In this document: one piece after another, positions 8,471 through 16,611 of the stretch
Layout of the letters: each line of letters starts with the position of its first letter
Position numbering within the stretch: position 1 is the stretch's first letter
Source of the DNA: Dyadobacter subterraneus
Lineage (GTDB): Bacteria > Bacteroidota > Bacteroidia > Cytophagales > Spirosomataceae
Assembly: GCF_015221875.1 (NCBI RefSeq)
Contig: NZ_JACYGY010000001.1
Span: 3,388,501 to 3,452,500 of the forward strand
Length of the DNA stretch: 64,000 bases
Reading direction: 5' to 3'
Program-made: the position numbers and the translations under genes
The notes under the pieces: model-generated
Seen by the model: the letters and a program-made list of their open reading frames with translations, nothing else
The model's database searches: none
Told to the model about the DNA's origin: nothing

Positions 8471-9058
8471 ATGAGAACAAGAGATGCAAATAAAGAAATT
8501 ATAATAAAACAAAAGGCGATTGAAATGATTGTCAGTCAAGGCTTTGACGGACTAAGTATGCATAAGCTGGCTAAGGCTTCCGGCGTTTCGGTAGCCACGA
8601 TTTACATTTATTTCAAGGACAGAGAAAGTCTTCTTCAACAGCTTTTTACGGAGGAAAGTCGAAAGATGGCGGAAGCAACACTCGTTAACTTTGATCCGGA
8701 ATCTCATTTTGACGAAGGTTTAAAAGTTCAGTGGCTCAATCGGATGAAATATTGCATGGAAAATCAACACAGCATGACTTTCATGGAGCAGTTCAAACAT
8801 TCCCCGCTGGTTGACCGGTCTGTTATGGAACGAAGATTTCTTGATGCAATGTCCAAATTTGTCCATACAGCCATCGAGAGAAAGGAGCTCATTCCTTTGC
8901 CTGTCGAAATTTATTGGTCGATAGCGTTTGGACCTATGTATCAACTGGTAAAGTTTCACATTGCTAAAACCAGTATGCCCGGAAGGCCACCTTTTATTTT
9001 TGATGAGGAGAAAATAAACTTGACATTATCGCTGGTAATCAAGGCGTTAAAACCTTAG
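8471..9058 (+). CDS. TetR/AcrR-family transcriptional regulator
   Basis: The first 60 residues contain a TetR helix-turn-helix (GLSMHKLAKASGVSVATIYI, then YFKDRESLLQQLF), and the remaining 135 residues form the ligand-binding helical domain with no recognisable ligand motif. It is followed on the same strand by a small HMA-like gene and an MFS exporter, the usual arrangement of a drug or metabolite efflux repressor with its target, so the exporter is a plausible regulatory target. A palindrome just upstream may be its operator. Confidence 0.93.
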   Translation: MRTRDANKEIIIKQKAIEMIVSQGFDGLSMHKLAKASGVSVATIYIYFKDRESLLQQLFTEESRKMAEATLVNFDPESHFDEGLKVQWLNRMKYCMENQHSMTFMEQFKHSPLVDRSVMERRFLDAMSKFVHTAIERKELIPLPVEIYWSIAFGPMYQLVKFHIAKTSMPGRPPFIFDEEKINLTLSLVIKALKP

Positions 9059-9163
9059 AAATTTTTTATTTTAAATTTAAAGTATTTCTGATCTTCATCC
9101 GTTTTCCTGAGTAAACCTGATTTTTAAAAATAATTCTTGACTCACTCTTTAAATAAAGAAGCT

Positions 9164-9400
9164 ATGGAAACGCAATACAATGATAATAAGTATGTGCTTG
9201 TTTTTAAAACCAACCTGCACTTCAACGACATGAAAAAAATAGAACCTGTACTTAATGCAGAGAAGAAAATTATATGCTGGAATGTAGATCTGACGGATTG
9301 CGACAATGTGCTTCGCATAGAATCCAGCGGTCCGCATACCAAGGAAATGATTGCCATATTAACTAAAGAGGGTTATGCCTGTGAAGAATTAATTGACTAA
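9164..9400 (+). CDS. HMA-like small protein without CXXC
   Basis: I start at the ATG at 9164 (78 residues) instead of an upstream TTG at 9137. The beta-alpha-beta pattern YVLVFKTNLHFNDMKKI ... WNVDLTDCDNVLRIES ... KEMIAILTKEGY fits the ferredoxin-like heavy-metal-associated fold, but the metal-binding CXXC in the first loop is absent and replaced by TNLHFND. It is thus unlikely to carry copper in the usual way. Position between the TetR gene and the exporter (12 bp before the latter) suggests an accessory role. Family assignment is an inference from pattern alone. Confidence 0.72.
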   Translation: METQYNDNKYVLVFKTNLHFNDMKKIEPVLNAEKKIICWNVDLTDCDNVLRIESSGPHTKEMIAILTKEGYACEELID

Positions 9401-9412
9401 ATCCACATTTAT

Positions 9413-10678
9413 ATGTCCGAAAAACAACCTGAAACCTTTACCAAATACCAGAAATTTGTAATCGCTATTCTTGCCATAGTGCAATTTACGGTTATCCTTG
9501 ACTTTATGGTTCTCTCACCTTTGGGAGCCATTTTATTGAAAGAACTTTCGATCTCCACATCGCAATTTGCACTGGTCGTTTCAGCCTATGCGTTCAGTGC
9601 GGGAGCTGCCGGATTACTGGCTGCAGGCTTCGCCGACAAGTTCGACAGAAAGAATCTTTTGCTGTTTTTTTATACCGGATTTATCGTTGGCACATTCCTC
9701 TGCGGCATATCGCCAAACTATGAATTTTTGTTAATGGCGAGAGTGGTGACGGGCATATTTGGAGGCGTTATGAGCTCCATAAGTTTCGCAATCATTACGG
9801 ATCTTTTTGCAATTCAGGTTCGTGGACGCGTGATGGGATTTGTTCAGATGGCCTTCGCCAGCAGCCAGGTTTTGGGTATTCCTTTGGGGTTGTTTTTGGC
9901 AAATACATACAACTGGCATGCGCCGTTTTTAATGATCGTCGGACTTAGCATCGCAGTTGCTTTATCTGTTTTCATTTATATGAAACCGATCGATGAGCAC
10001 CTCAAACTTCAAAAAACCGGAAACGCATTCAAACATTTAACTTCCATTTTTGCTCAGTTTAATTACCTCCGTGCCTTCGCTGCCACCACTTTATTAGCAA
10101 CAGGAGGTTTTATGTTAATGCCTTTTGGCAGTGCCTATGGTGTTCATAATTTGGGAATTGACATTAAACAGCTTCCCTACCTATATATGATTACCGGTGT
10201 CTGCATGTTGGTCGCCAGTCCTGTAATGGGTAAGTTGAGCGATAAGATCGGGAAATTCAAGATGTTCATCATCGGATCTTCTATTACTTCTGTGATGACT
10301 CTAATATACTGTAATCTCGGCGTCACGCCATTCTGGATTATCATTGTCATCAATATTCTGCTGTTTGTCGGAATAAGTGGACGGATGATTGCTGCAAGTG
10401 CTCTGATGACTGCCGTTCCTGAGCCACAGGACAGAGGTGCATTCATGGGAATTAACGCTTCAATCCAGCAAATTGCGGGTGGTGTGGCCTCCATTATTGC
10501 CGGTATGATCGTATCTGAGACCAGTACAGGTTATCTCAATAATTACGGAATCTTGGGAAATGTGGTAGTGCTGGCCGTTATTCTAACTGTATTCCTAATG
10601 TATAATCTTTATCAGTTTATCTCTAAAAAGGAACAAAGCAAAATACAGCCTGTGACGGTTCCCAATGAAGTGATATGA
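9413..10678 (+). CDS. MFS efflux transporter (AraJ/Bcr-like)
   Basis: The 421-residue protein has about twelve membrane segments. The motif-A region between helices 2 and 3 reads GFADKFDRKNLL, close to the MFS GxxxDRxGRR signature, and a second copy follows in the other half (GKLSDKIGKF). Motif C-like glycine and proline patterns favour an exporter. It is the last gene of a TetR-HMA-MFS set and is followed by a terminator. The substrate is unknown. Confidence 0.92.
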   Translation: MSEKQPETFTKYQKFVIAILAIVQFTVILDFMVLSPLGAILLKELSISTSQFALVVSAYAFSAGAAGLLAAGFADKFDRKNLLLFFYTGFIVGTFLCGISPNYEFLLMARVVTGIFGGVMSSISFAIITDLFAIQVRGRVMGFVQMAFASSQVLGIPLGLFLANTYNWHAPFLMIVGLSIAVALSVFIYMKPIDEHLKLQKTGNAFKHLTSIFAQFNYLRAFAATTLLATGGFMLMPFGSAYGVHNLGIDIKQLPYLYMITGVCMLVASPVMGKLSDKIGKFKMFIIGSSITSVMTLIYCNLGVTPFWIIIVINILLFVGISGRMIAASALMTAVPEPQDRGAFMGINASIQQIAGGVASIIAGMIVSETSTGYLNNYGILGNVVVLAVILTVFLMYNLYQFISKKEQSKIQPVTVPNEVI

Positions 10679-10720
10679 TTTGAAATAGATTTAAGTAATT
10701 CTCAAAAATATTGTTTTTAA

Positions 10721-10745
10721 AACCTCCCCAAAGGGAGGTTTTTTT
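10721..10745 (+). terminator. Intrinsic terminator after MFS gene
   Basis: AACCTCCC (10721-10728) and GGGAGGTT (10733-10740) form a perfect 8-bp stem with a 4-nt loop and run into a seven-T tract. It closes the TetR-HMA-MFS unit and insulates the partition cassette downstream. Confidence 0.9.
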
Positions 10746-10825
10746 ATGTACTTCCATTTTACACAACCAAATTTAGCTAACTGTACTTCAATCATTTATA
10801 AATTAATTACAAAATATTTTGGTTT

Positions 10826-10971
10826 ACTTTTAATATTATAAATACTTTTAATTAATATTGGTCTTTAAATTCTTATTATTTTATATTATTAGTTCTATGA
10901 ATATTTTCCGTTTATTTACAAATCAGACAGATCATTCATTTGTAACTTTTAATACATATAATACTTTTAAA
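10826..10971 (+). repeat. Four ACTTTTAAT iteron-like direct repeats upstream of parA
   Basis: ACTTTTAAT occurs at 10826-10834, 10844-10852 and 10945-10953, and as ACTTTTAAA at 10963-10971, where the last base is the first base of the parA ATG. Each pair has the same 18-bp spacing, and the two pairs start 119 bp apart, so a ~27-bp module is duplicated. The whole 220 bp upstream of parA is very AT-rich. Such short direct repeats are what ribbon-helix-helix partition proteins bind as both centromere and operator. AT-richness makes some repetition expected by chance, but the identical spacing is not. Confidence 0.55.
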
Positions 10972-11735
10972 TGAAAATCATCAGTATTGTCAACAACAAA
11001 GGTGGTGTTGGAAAAACTACTTCCGCACAAAGTATTGCAGCGGGACTTGCCAAATTTGCTAATGCACGTGTGCTTGTAATTGACCTGGATGCACAGGCCA
11101 GTTTGACAAAAAGTTTTGGAATTGTTCATAGTGGTCTTAAAAAAGACAGCGGTTCATTTATCACCGGAGAGTATGCGTTTGAAGAAATTGTAAAGAAGGT
11201 TGGGGACGTGGATATTCTGCCGGGCTCAGCTGAGATGAGTCATAAGGAAGACACGATCAAGTCGGCTCCGATTTTTCCTTTTAATTTGAAAATCGCATTG
11301 GAAAAGGTGAAAGACAAATATGACTTTGTAATCATCGATTGCCCTCCCGCACTGAACGGAAATACGCGTATGGCACTTGTATCATGCCATCAGTATTACG
11401 TGCCTCTGCAAGCTGAATTTTTGAGTTACGAAGGTCTTAGAAACTTTCTGGTTTACTCTGCTGAAATTAAAAAAATCAGTCCGACAACCAACCTTGGCGG
11501 CGTATTCGCAACACGGTATAATCCAAAAATAAGAAAGAAGATCAGTCATGAACTTATCAGCGCTACAAAGGAGCAACTTGGTGACGTGTTCATGAATAGC
11601 TATATTCGTGACAATATTGCTTTATCAGAAGCGCAGGCTAATGGTACAAATATTTTCGATTACGCTCCGGATAGTAATGGTGCCGAAGATTATTATAAAT
11701 TAACGAAGGAAATTCTCGAACGTATAAACAATTAA
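10971..11735 (+). CDS. parA: ParA-family partition ATPase
   Basis: A 254-residue deviant Walker ATPase: KGGVGKTT (about residues 11-18), switch-like LVIDLDAQASLT and Walker-B-like FVIIDCPPAL. It lacks an N-terminal helix-turn-helix, so it is a small type Ib ParA, the kind used by plasmids with ribbon-helix-helix partners. ATP-bound ParA coats the nucleoid and is released by its partner, moving the cargo DNA. It sits 3 bp before the likely partner and directly downstream of four direct repeats. The chromosomal parABS locus would normally have a large ParB instead, so this is an extra system. Confidence 0.92.
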   Translation: MKIISIVNNKGGVGKTTSAQSIAAGLAKFANARVLVIDLDAQASLTKSFGIVHSGLKKDSGSFITGEYAFEEIVKKVGDVDILPGSAEMSHKEDTIKSAPIFPFNLKIALEKVKDKYDFVIIDCPPALNGNTRMALVSCHQYYVPLQAEFLSYEGLRNFLVYSAEIKKISPTTNLGGVFATRYNPKIRKKISHELISATKEQLGDVFMNSYIRDNIALSEAQANGTNIFDYAPDSNGAEDYYKLTKEILERINN

Positions 11736-11738
11736 AAT

Positions 11739-12041
11739 ATGGCAAAGGAAAGGAAATTTGATTTCGCACCTCTACCCATTGTCTCTGACATCAACGACGA
11801 TATTGAAGTTAATGCATCCCAGACCGAAAGTAACGGCGTGCCGACAAAGGTCACTTTCGATTGTGATTATGCGCTTTTGGAAAAAATGAAAGATTATGGT
11901 TACTGGGAAGGCCTTACTCAAAAGGACATTATTCTGGAAGCCCTTACCCGCTATTTTGACAACGCCGAAATTCGGCCTCGTCCGGATAAAATCCGTAATA
12001 AAACCAAAGTTGGCCGGAAACCTAAAACACTGGTTGGCTAA
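11739..12041 (+). CDS. Ribbon-helix-helix-like partition partner of ParA
   Basis: A 100-residue basic protein: a flexible N-terminus (FAPLPIVSDI), a segment that fits the ribbon-helix-helix pattern (KVTFDCDYALLEKMKDYG, then LTQKDIILEALTRYF, about 40-75) and a strongly basic tail ending KTKVGRKPKTLVG. In type Ib partition systems a protein of this size binds centromere repeats through the ribbon and stimulates ParA with its N-terminal arm. It follows parA by 3 bp and is followed by a perfect inverted repeat. No family name recognised; assignment rests on pattern and context. Confidence 0.78.
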   Translation: MAKERKFDFAPLPIVSDINDDIEVNASQTESNGVPTKVTFDCDYALLEKMKDYGYWEGLTQKDIILEALTRYFDNAEIRPRPDKIRNKTKVGRKPKTLVG

Positions 12042-12045
12042 CAGG

Positions 12046-12086
12046 TCGATAGAAGTATTTCTGGTACGCGGAAATACTTCTATCGA
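12046..12086. repeat. Perfect 16-bp inverted repeat after the par genes
   Basis: TCGATAGAAGTATTTC (12046-12061) is repeated in exact inverse at 12071-12086 with a 9-nt spacer. The element lies 5 bp after the last partition gene and 35 bp before the end of the convergent decarboxylase gene. It is followed by AAAAAA on the plus strand and has no U-tract for either strand, so it is not a textbook terminator. It could still stop transcription from both sides, or be a protein-binding or recombination site for the cassette. Confidence 0.7.
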
Positions 12087-12121
12087 AAAAACTTGATTCG
12101 TAAATGCGTTTTTACGGAGAA

Positions 12122-13513
12122 TTATAAATTTTCAAGAACGGCCTCCATCTCTTGGATGGCGATATCAATATCTTCCTTTGTTGTTCTGTAATTAACAAAA
12201 GCTGCACGGATACACTGCCTGTTATCCAACATTGTTGGTGTCATAAAAATTTTCCCGCGTCGGTTCAAAATATTTAGAAACTCTGAGGTTTTACTTTGGT
12301 TTTTCAATCCAAAACAAACAACGTTAAGATTGACATTTCCCAAAACTTCAAAATGTTCGCTGGTTTCCAGATAATTTTTGAATAGCGCTGCGCAGTCAAC
12401 ACTATTTTGCACAATCCACTTAAAACCTTCTTTTCCATAAGCCATCAGACTGAACCAGGCTGGCAGCGCCCGGAATCTGCGAGAATTTTCAGGCAGGAAA
12501 TTCAGATACGAAAAATTCTCTTCCGGATTTCCAAGATAAGGTGCATTTGAATTTTGAAAAGTTTCAACTTGAAGTTTTTGATACTCCTTTCTTGTCAGGA
12601 AAATGGCACTGTCATATGGGACATTCATCCATTTGTGACAGTCGATTGTGATACTATCTGCGTTTTCCCAACCATTTAACAAATGAATATAATCGTCTGA
12701 ACAAGCAGCAAATGCACCAAAGGCAGCGTCAACATGCATCCAGAAATTATACCTATTTTTCAAAACAGTCAGGGCTTGAAAATCATCAAAATCAACCGTG
12801 TTTACAGTTCCCGCACTACAATTAAGAATTACCGGTTTTCCTGAAAACTGAATTAACTTCTGTTCAAGATCTTCGAGATCAATACGCTCACGGCCCTGCT
12901 CAACCTTCACTTTGATTATATTGTTACTACCAAACCCAAGCATCGAAAGTGATTTAATCACCGATGAATGCGGAGTTGCAGCCAGAACGACAATTTCACC
13001 TGACATTCCTTCCCTGGCAATATCTTTATCCAACAGTCTTCCTGCCCACTGTCTGGCCACCGCCAGACATGTAAAATTAGACATGGTCGCGCCGGACACA
13101 AAACCTCCATTAAAATGATCTGGCAATCGAAATAATTCGGTCATCAATTTAATTGTCTGCAATTCAACAATCGCAGAAATATCGCCGCTTCCTTGTGTGC
13201 TTTGCGTATTTTGATCAAAAACCGATGTGAGCCAGTCGCCTGCCAAAGCAGCGGGCGTCACCCCTCCTATTACGTATCCCCAATATCGCGGTCCGGCGCT
13301 GGAAACGATCAGCTTTTTAAAATGTTCATTAAATAATCCAAGCGTGGTACTTGCTCCTAAACCTGTGACAGGCAGATGAAAAATATCAGTTTCCTGATTT
13401 GTATTACTTGTGGGAACTTCATTAATATTATTTAAAAAAGAAATACTGTCTTTTTGTATTTCATCTAAAATTGAGGCGAAGTTGTCAAGATCGTTTTTTA
13501 AAATTTCATTCAT
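12122..13513 (-). CDS. PLP-dependent group II (aromatic/glutamate-type) amino acid decarboxylase
   Basis: From the ATG at 13513 the protein has 463 residues. Group II decarboxylase signatures are present: GGFVSGATMSNF (phosphate-binding region), HVDAAFGAFA with the PLP-pairing Asp, and the PLP lysine in DCHKWMNVPYD. It belongs to the fold type I DDC/tyrosine decarboxylase/2,4-diaminobutyrate decarboxylase group; the substrate cannot be told from the motifs. A TTG at 13540 would overlap the upstream gene and is less likely. It is the last gene of a four-gene unit divergent from a PLP-binding regulator (14893), which could control it. Confidence 0.92.
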   Translation of the reverse strand: MNEILKNDLDNFASILDEIQKDSISFLNNINEVPTSNTNQETDIFHLPVTGLGASTTLGLFNEHFKKLIVSSAGPRYWGYVIGGVTPAALAGDWLTSVFDQNTQSTQGSGDISAIVELQTIKLMTELFRLPDHFNGGFVSGATMSNFTCLAVARQWAGRLLDKDIAREGMSGEIVVLAATPHSSVIKSLSMLGFGSNNIIKVKVEQGRERIDLEDLEQKLIQFSGKPVILNCSAGTVNTVDFDDFQALTVLKNRYNFWMHVDAAFGAFAACSDDYIHLLNGWENADSITIDCHKWMNVPYDSAIFLTRKEYQKLQVETFQNSNAPYLGNPEENFSYLNFLPENSRRFRALPAWFSLMAYGKEGFKWIVQNSVDCAALFKNYLETSEHFEVLGNVNLNVVCFGLKNQSKTSEFLNILNRRGKIFMTPTMLDNRQCIRAAFVNYRTTKEDIDIAIQEMEAVLENL

Positions 13514-13517
13514 TGAT

Positions 13518-13865
13518 TTAATTGTAATGCGCACGGACAAAATTTATTTTCCCCTCCTTATCAAACTGCATAAATTCCGCGGATTTCTTATTGTTCACGC
13601 TGGTATAATAAAGAATTACAGATTCGGTACCAACCAGCACTTCATGCAGACTGAAAAAAAGATCAGGATAAAGCCCCAGTGCCTTTTGGAAATAGTCTTT
13701 TAAAGTAGCTTTATCTTTAATCACCCCCTCAGCATTGGTGCCAAGCTGTTTGATAATAGGAGAATAAAATTCTATATCCTCTGAATAATGGCTTAGAATT
13801 TTTTCCAAATCATGGTCATTCCAGTCTTCAATCCAGTCGCTGGAAAATTGTTTCATGTCGATCAT
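13518..13865 (-). CDS. SnoaL-like (NTF2-fold) protein
   Basis: A 115-residue protein with the pattern of the NTF2/SnoaL fold: an N-terminal helix (FSSDWIEDWNDHDLEKILSHY), the turn YSEDIEFYSP, and a beta-rich C-terminal half ending FDKEGKINFVRAHYN. Such proteins are small-molecule isomerases, cyclases or binding proteins; no catalytic residues can be assigned with confidence. It lies 4 bp upstream of the decarboxylase start and 22 bp after the GNAT gene, in one operon. Confidence 0.85.
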   Translation of the reverse strand: MIDMKQFSSDWIEDWNDHDLEKILSHYSEDIEFYSPIIKQLGTNAEGVIKDKATLKDYFQKALGLYPDLFFSLHEVLVGTESVILYYTSVNNKKSAEFMQFDKEGKINFVRAHYN

Positions 13866-13887
13866 AAAAATTCAATTTATATTTTAA

Positions 13888-14340
13888 CTAAAAGACTAAC
13901 TCCATTTTGATATCCGCCCTTTTGTATAAGCCAGGTTCAAGGGGAATTTCCGTAAAACCCATTTGAAGATACATTGCAATTGCCGGTTTCAACTGTTTAT
14001 TGGAATACAGGATTAGCCTGGTTGCCTTCATATTTCTGGCAATTTCCACAATGGAAGTACAGAGCAATTTTCCCGCGCCTAAACCCCGGGCATCTTTACG
14101 AACCGCCATTTTTGCCATTTCAAAAACTCCCGGTTCAGCATATTTCAATGCCACTGTGCCAATAATCTCGTCATCGTTTTCAGCAAAAATAATTCTGCCT
14201 CCGTCTTTCAATATCGCCTCTTCCGGATTTTCAAATGCATAATTGTCAAATGGCTCGACCGAGAAATATTCTTCGAGCCAACTAATATTAAATTCTTTAA
14301 AATAGACCTGATATTCAGGCTTGTAACCAACTATTTTCAT
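13888..14340 (-). CDS. GNAT-family N-acetyltransferase
   Basis: A 150-residue GNAT protein with the acetyl-CoA pyrophosphate loop ARGLGAGK (RxxGxG/A pattern) after the strand FEMAKMAVRKD, and the later ATRLILYSNKQLKPAIAMYLQMGF typical of the family. The substrate is unknown. It overlaps the upstream DinB-like gene by ATGA (14337-14340) and precedes the SnoaL-like gene, so all are probably co-expressed. Confidence 0.9.
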   Translation of the reverse strand: MKIVGYKPEYQVYFKEFNISWLEEYFSVEPFDNYAFENPEEAILKDGGRIIFAENDDEIIGTVALKYAEPGVFEMAKMAVRKDARGLGAGKLLCTSIVEIARNMKATRLILYSNKQLKPAIAMYLQMGFTEIPLEPGLYKRADIKMELVF

Positions 14341-14798
14341 TGCAATTTTTCATTTGAGATTCTTCTGTGATAATTAACCTGGCCTGTGTGATAGGCTAAA
14401 TGCATAGAAAGATGAGTCAATACTAAACCGATACTCTGCGACTCAGCAATGGATAATGTTTCCTGAGAATATTCAGTTGAAAGCGCTTCATCAGAAATTT
14501 GACTCAGTGATTCCGGTATTATCTCCAATAAATAGTCAACTTCTTTAATTAATTGTGATTGGGAAAATAATCTCGAAGAGAATTCTGCTTCCCGGTCGCG
14601 TATGTATGGAAAATGACCCAGTTCCAAACCGATGTAAGTCCGGAGATTCCCGATCAGATGCTGACATAAATTTCCACCAGAGTTCAACGTTCCTGGAATT
14701 TTTATCCATAATGAATCTTCATCACTGTAAGCAATAATTTCTGCTTTTAACTTTTTGAGATCTCTTTGATACAGAAAAATGTAATCTTCCTTGTTCAT
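14337..14798 (-). CDS. DinB-like protein (DUF1572-type)
   Basis: A 153-residue helical-bundle protein. GGNLCQHLIGNLRTYIGL (about 42-59) supplies the first metal His, and the C-terminal THLSMHLAYHTGQVNYHR supplies more, fitting the DUF1572/DinB metal-binding set. It opens the minus-strand operon that ends with the decarboxylase and is divergent from the MocR-type regulator across 94 bp. Confidence 0.85.
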   Translation of the reverse strand: MNKEDYIFLYQRDLKKLKAEIIAYSDEDSLWIKIPGTLNSGGNLCQHLIGNLRTYIGLELGHFPYIRDREAEFSSRLFSQSQLIKEVDYLLEIIPESLSQISDEALSTEYSQETLSIAESQSIGLVLTHLSMHLAYHTGQVNYHRRISNEKLQ

Positions 14799-14892
14799 AT
14801 TTTTTCTTTCATAGTGATTTTACAAAATTCTTGTTTTTTTGCGCCGAAAAACAGATTCAGTTTTTTAAATTACAAGCATAACAGATTCATTA

Positions 14893-16356
14893 TTGACAAT
14901 TTTCAAACGGGCAATCAAATTGGACATCACTATATCAAAGGAAGAATTTCTATATACCCAGATAGCAGAACGTTTCGAAACCCAGATCGAAAACAATATA
15001 CTAAAAACAGGCGACAAGCTCTTGTCTGTTCGGGCATTAAGCAGAGAACAGGGTATTAGTATCAGTACTGCTTTCAAGGCCTATATCGAATTGGAAAATA
15101 AGGGTTTTATTGAAGCAAGGACAAAGTCCGGTTATTTTGTGCGGTATAATCCTGCCAAAATTCCGAAAACTCCTGATAGCCCTCAAACCGAAACTGATTT
15201 TGTAAATGTCGGTGTAGATGAAATGCTGAGGATGGTTTATAAAACCATGAATCAGGAAGGAGTAGTAAAACTTTCGCAGGCGGTACCTTCGGATGACCTG
15301 ATTCCATTGGCAAAATTGTCCAAGGTTATGATGGAAGCCATCAGAAAAAGCTCCAATAGCTGTACTGGCTATGAAGAAATTCAGGGAAATGTAATGTTAA
15401 GAAAACAGATTGCGAAATACGCTTTCAACTGGAATGGAAACATTACGGGAAATGACGTTGTAACAACTCAGGGATGTATGGAAGCGCTTGTTTTTTGCCT
15501 GAAAGCAGTTACAGAACCGGGAGATACGGTTGCCATTGACAGCCCAACCTATTTTGGTATTTTCAATGTAATGCAGAGTCTGGGCTTAAAAGTCCTCGAA
15601 ATACCGACGGATCCGCAGACGGGAACTGATATAGAATATCTCGAAAAAGCAATAGAAAAAATTCCAGTAAAAGCCTGCCTCTTTGTAACAAATTTCTCTA
15701 ATCCGTTAGGGGTATTCATGCCGGATCATCGTAAAAAACAACTTGTACAACTTCTTGCAAAAAGACAGATTCCGCTTATTGAAGATGACATCTATGGTGA
15801 AATGTATTTTGGCAAAACAAGGCCTAAAACATGTAAAAGTTTTGATAAAGAAGGACTTGTGATGCTATGCTCATCAGTTTCAAAAACATTGGCTCCGGGA
15901 TACCGGGTTGGTTGGTGCATTCCGGGTAAATTTATTGATAAAGTGATCAGTCTAAAATTGACACATTCTGTATCCTCGGCCACACCCACGCAGGCGGCGA
16001 TCGGACTTTTCTTTGAAACCGGCCGTTATGATTTGCATATGCGAAAAATGAGAAAGGCGCTTCACACACAATGTTTGCGTTATACCCAGGCTATTTCTGA
16101 ATATTTTCCGAAAGAGACAAAAGTCAGCAGACCACTGGGAGGTTATGTTTTATGGATTGAAATGAATAAAAAAGTGAATGGATTTGATTTGTTTCAACAA
16201 GCAATGAAACATAATATAAGCATCGCCCCGGGGCAAATTTTCAGCACAGATGCCCGGTTTACCAATTACATTCGGATAAGTTTTGGTACGCCGTACAACG
16301 AGGAAATTGAAAAAAGTCTTCAAAAGCTGGGAAGACTGGTAGAAAATATGAGCTAA
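14893..16356 (+). CDS. MocR-type (GntR plus aminotransferase) transcriptional regulator
   Basis: An N-terminal GntR winged helix (LYTQIAERFETQI, LLSVRALSREQGISISTAFK, ELENKGFIEARTKSGYFV, about 20-85) is fused to a fold type I aminotransferase domain with PLP-site landmarks TQGCMEAL, FVTNFSNPLG, the aspartate in IEDDIYG and the lysine in SSVSKTLAPGYRVGW. MocR proteins use PLP or aminated effectors as a signal. No ATG is available; translation starts at a TTG at 14893 or 14920. I favour 14893 because IKLDITISKEE before YTQIAE resembles other family members. It is divergent from the DinB-GNAT-SnoaL-decarboxylase operon and may regulate it. Confidence 0.92.
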   Translation: MTIFKRAIKLDITISKEEFLYTQIAERFETQIENNILKTGDKLLSVRALSREQGISISTAFKAYIELENKGFIEARTKSGYFVRYNPAKIPKTPDSPQTETDFVNVGVDEMLRMVYKTMNQEGVVKLSQAVPSDDLIPLAKLSKVMMEAIRKSSNSCTGYEEIQGNVMLRKQIAKYAFNWNGNITGNDVVTTQGCMEALVFCLKAVTEPGDTVAIDSPTYFGIFNVMQSLGLKVLEIPTDPQTGTDIEYLEKAIEKIPVKACLFVTNFSNPLGVFMPDHRKKQLVQLLAKRQIPLIEDDIYGEMYFGKTRPKTCKSFDKEGLVMLCSSVSKTLAPGYRVGWCIPGKFIDKVISLKLTHSVSSATPTQAAIGLFFETGRYDLHMRKMRKALHTQCLRYTQAISEYFPKETKVSRPLGGYVLWIEMNKKVNGFDLFQQAMKHNISIAPGQIFSTDARFTNYIRISFGTPYNEEIEKSLQKLGRLVENMS

Positions 16357-16462
16357 AATTTGAAAATATTATCAGGGTTTAAGGCATGAAATGTTGAAAC
16401 TTTAATATCTAACGTTCTCAAAATTAAATTTTTACGGAATATTGAAGGAAAATTATATCGCT

Positions 16463-16532
16463 GCAACAATGGTGCAACTATCTGATTTACAGTACTTGAC
16501 ACCCTGTTGCACGTGTTTAAGAAGTATATTTG
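16463..16532 (+). promoter_or_regulatory. Putative promoter and operator region of the P-type ATPase gene
   Basis: TATATTTG at 16525-16532 fits the Bacteroidota -7 consensus, 80 bp before the ATPase start. Upstream lie TGCAAC (16463-16468), GTGCAAC (16472-16478) and the inverse GTTGCAC (16506-16512), a cluster that could bind a metal-responsive repressor. No well-placed -33 element was seen. Between the promoter and the gene, CAAAAGAA and TTCTTTTG (16572-16595) form an 8-bp hairpin that could act in the leader. Confidence 0.42.
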
Positions 16533-16611
16533 CATATAATAATTTCCTGAAATTCATACTTAAAATGAATTCAAAAGAATGTAAAAGTTCTTTTGCTTTT
16601 GTTTCCGACTC

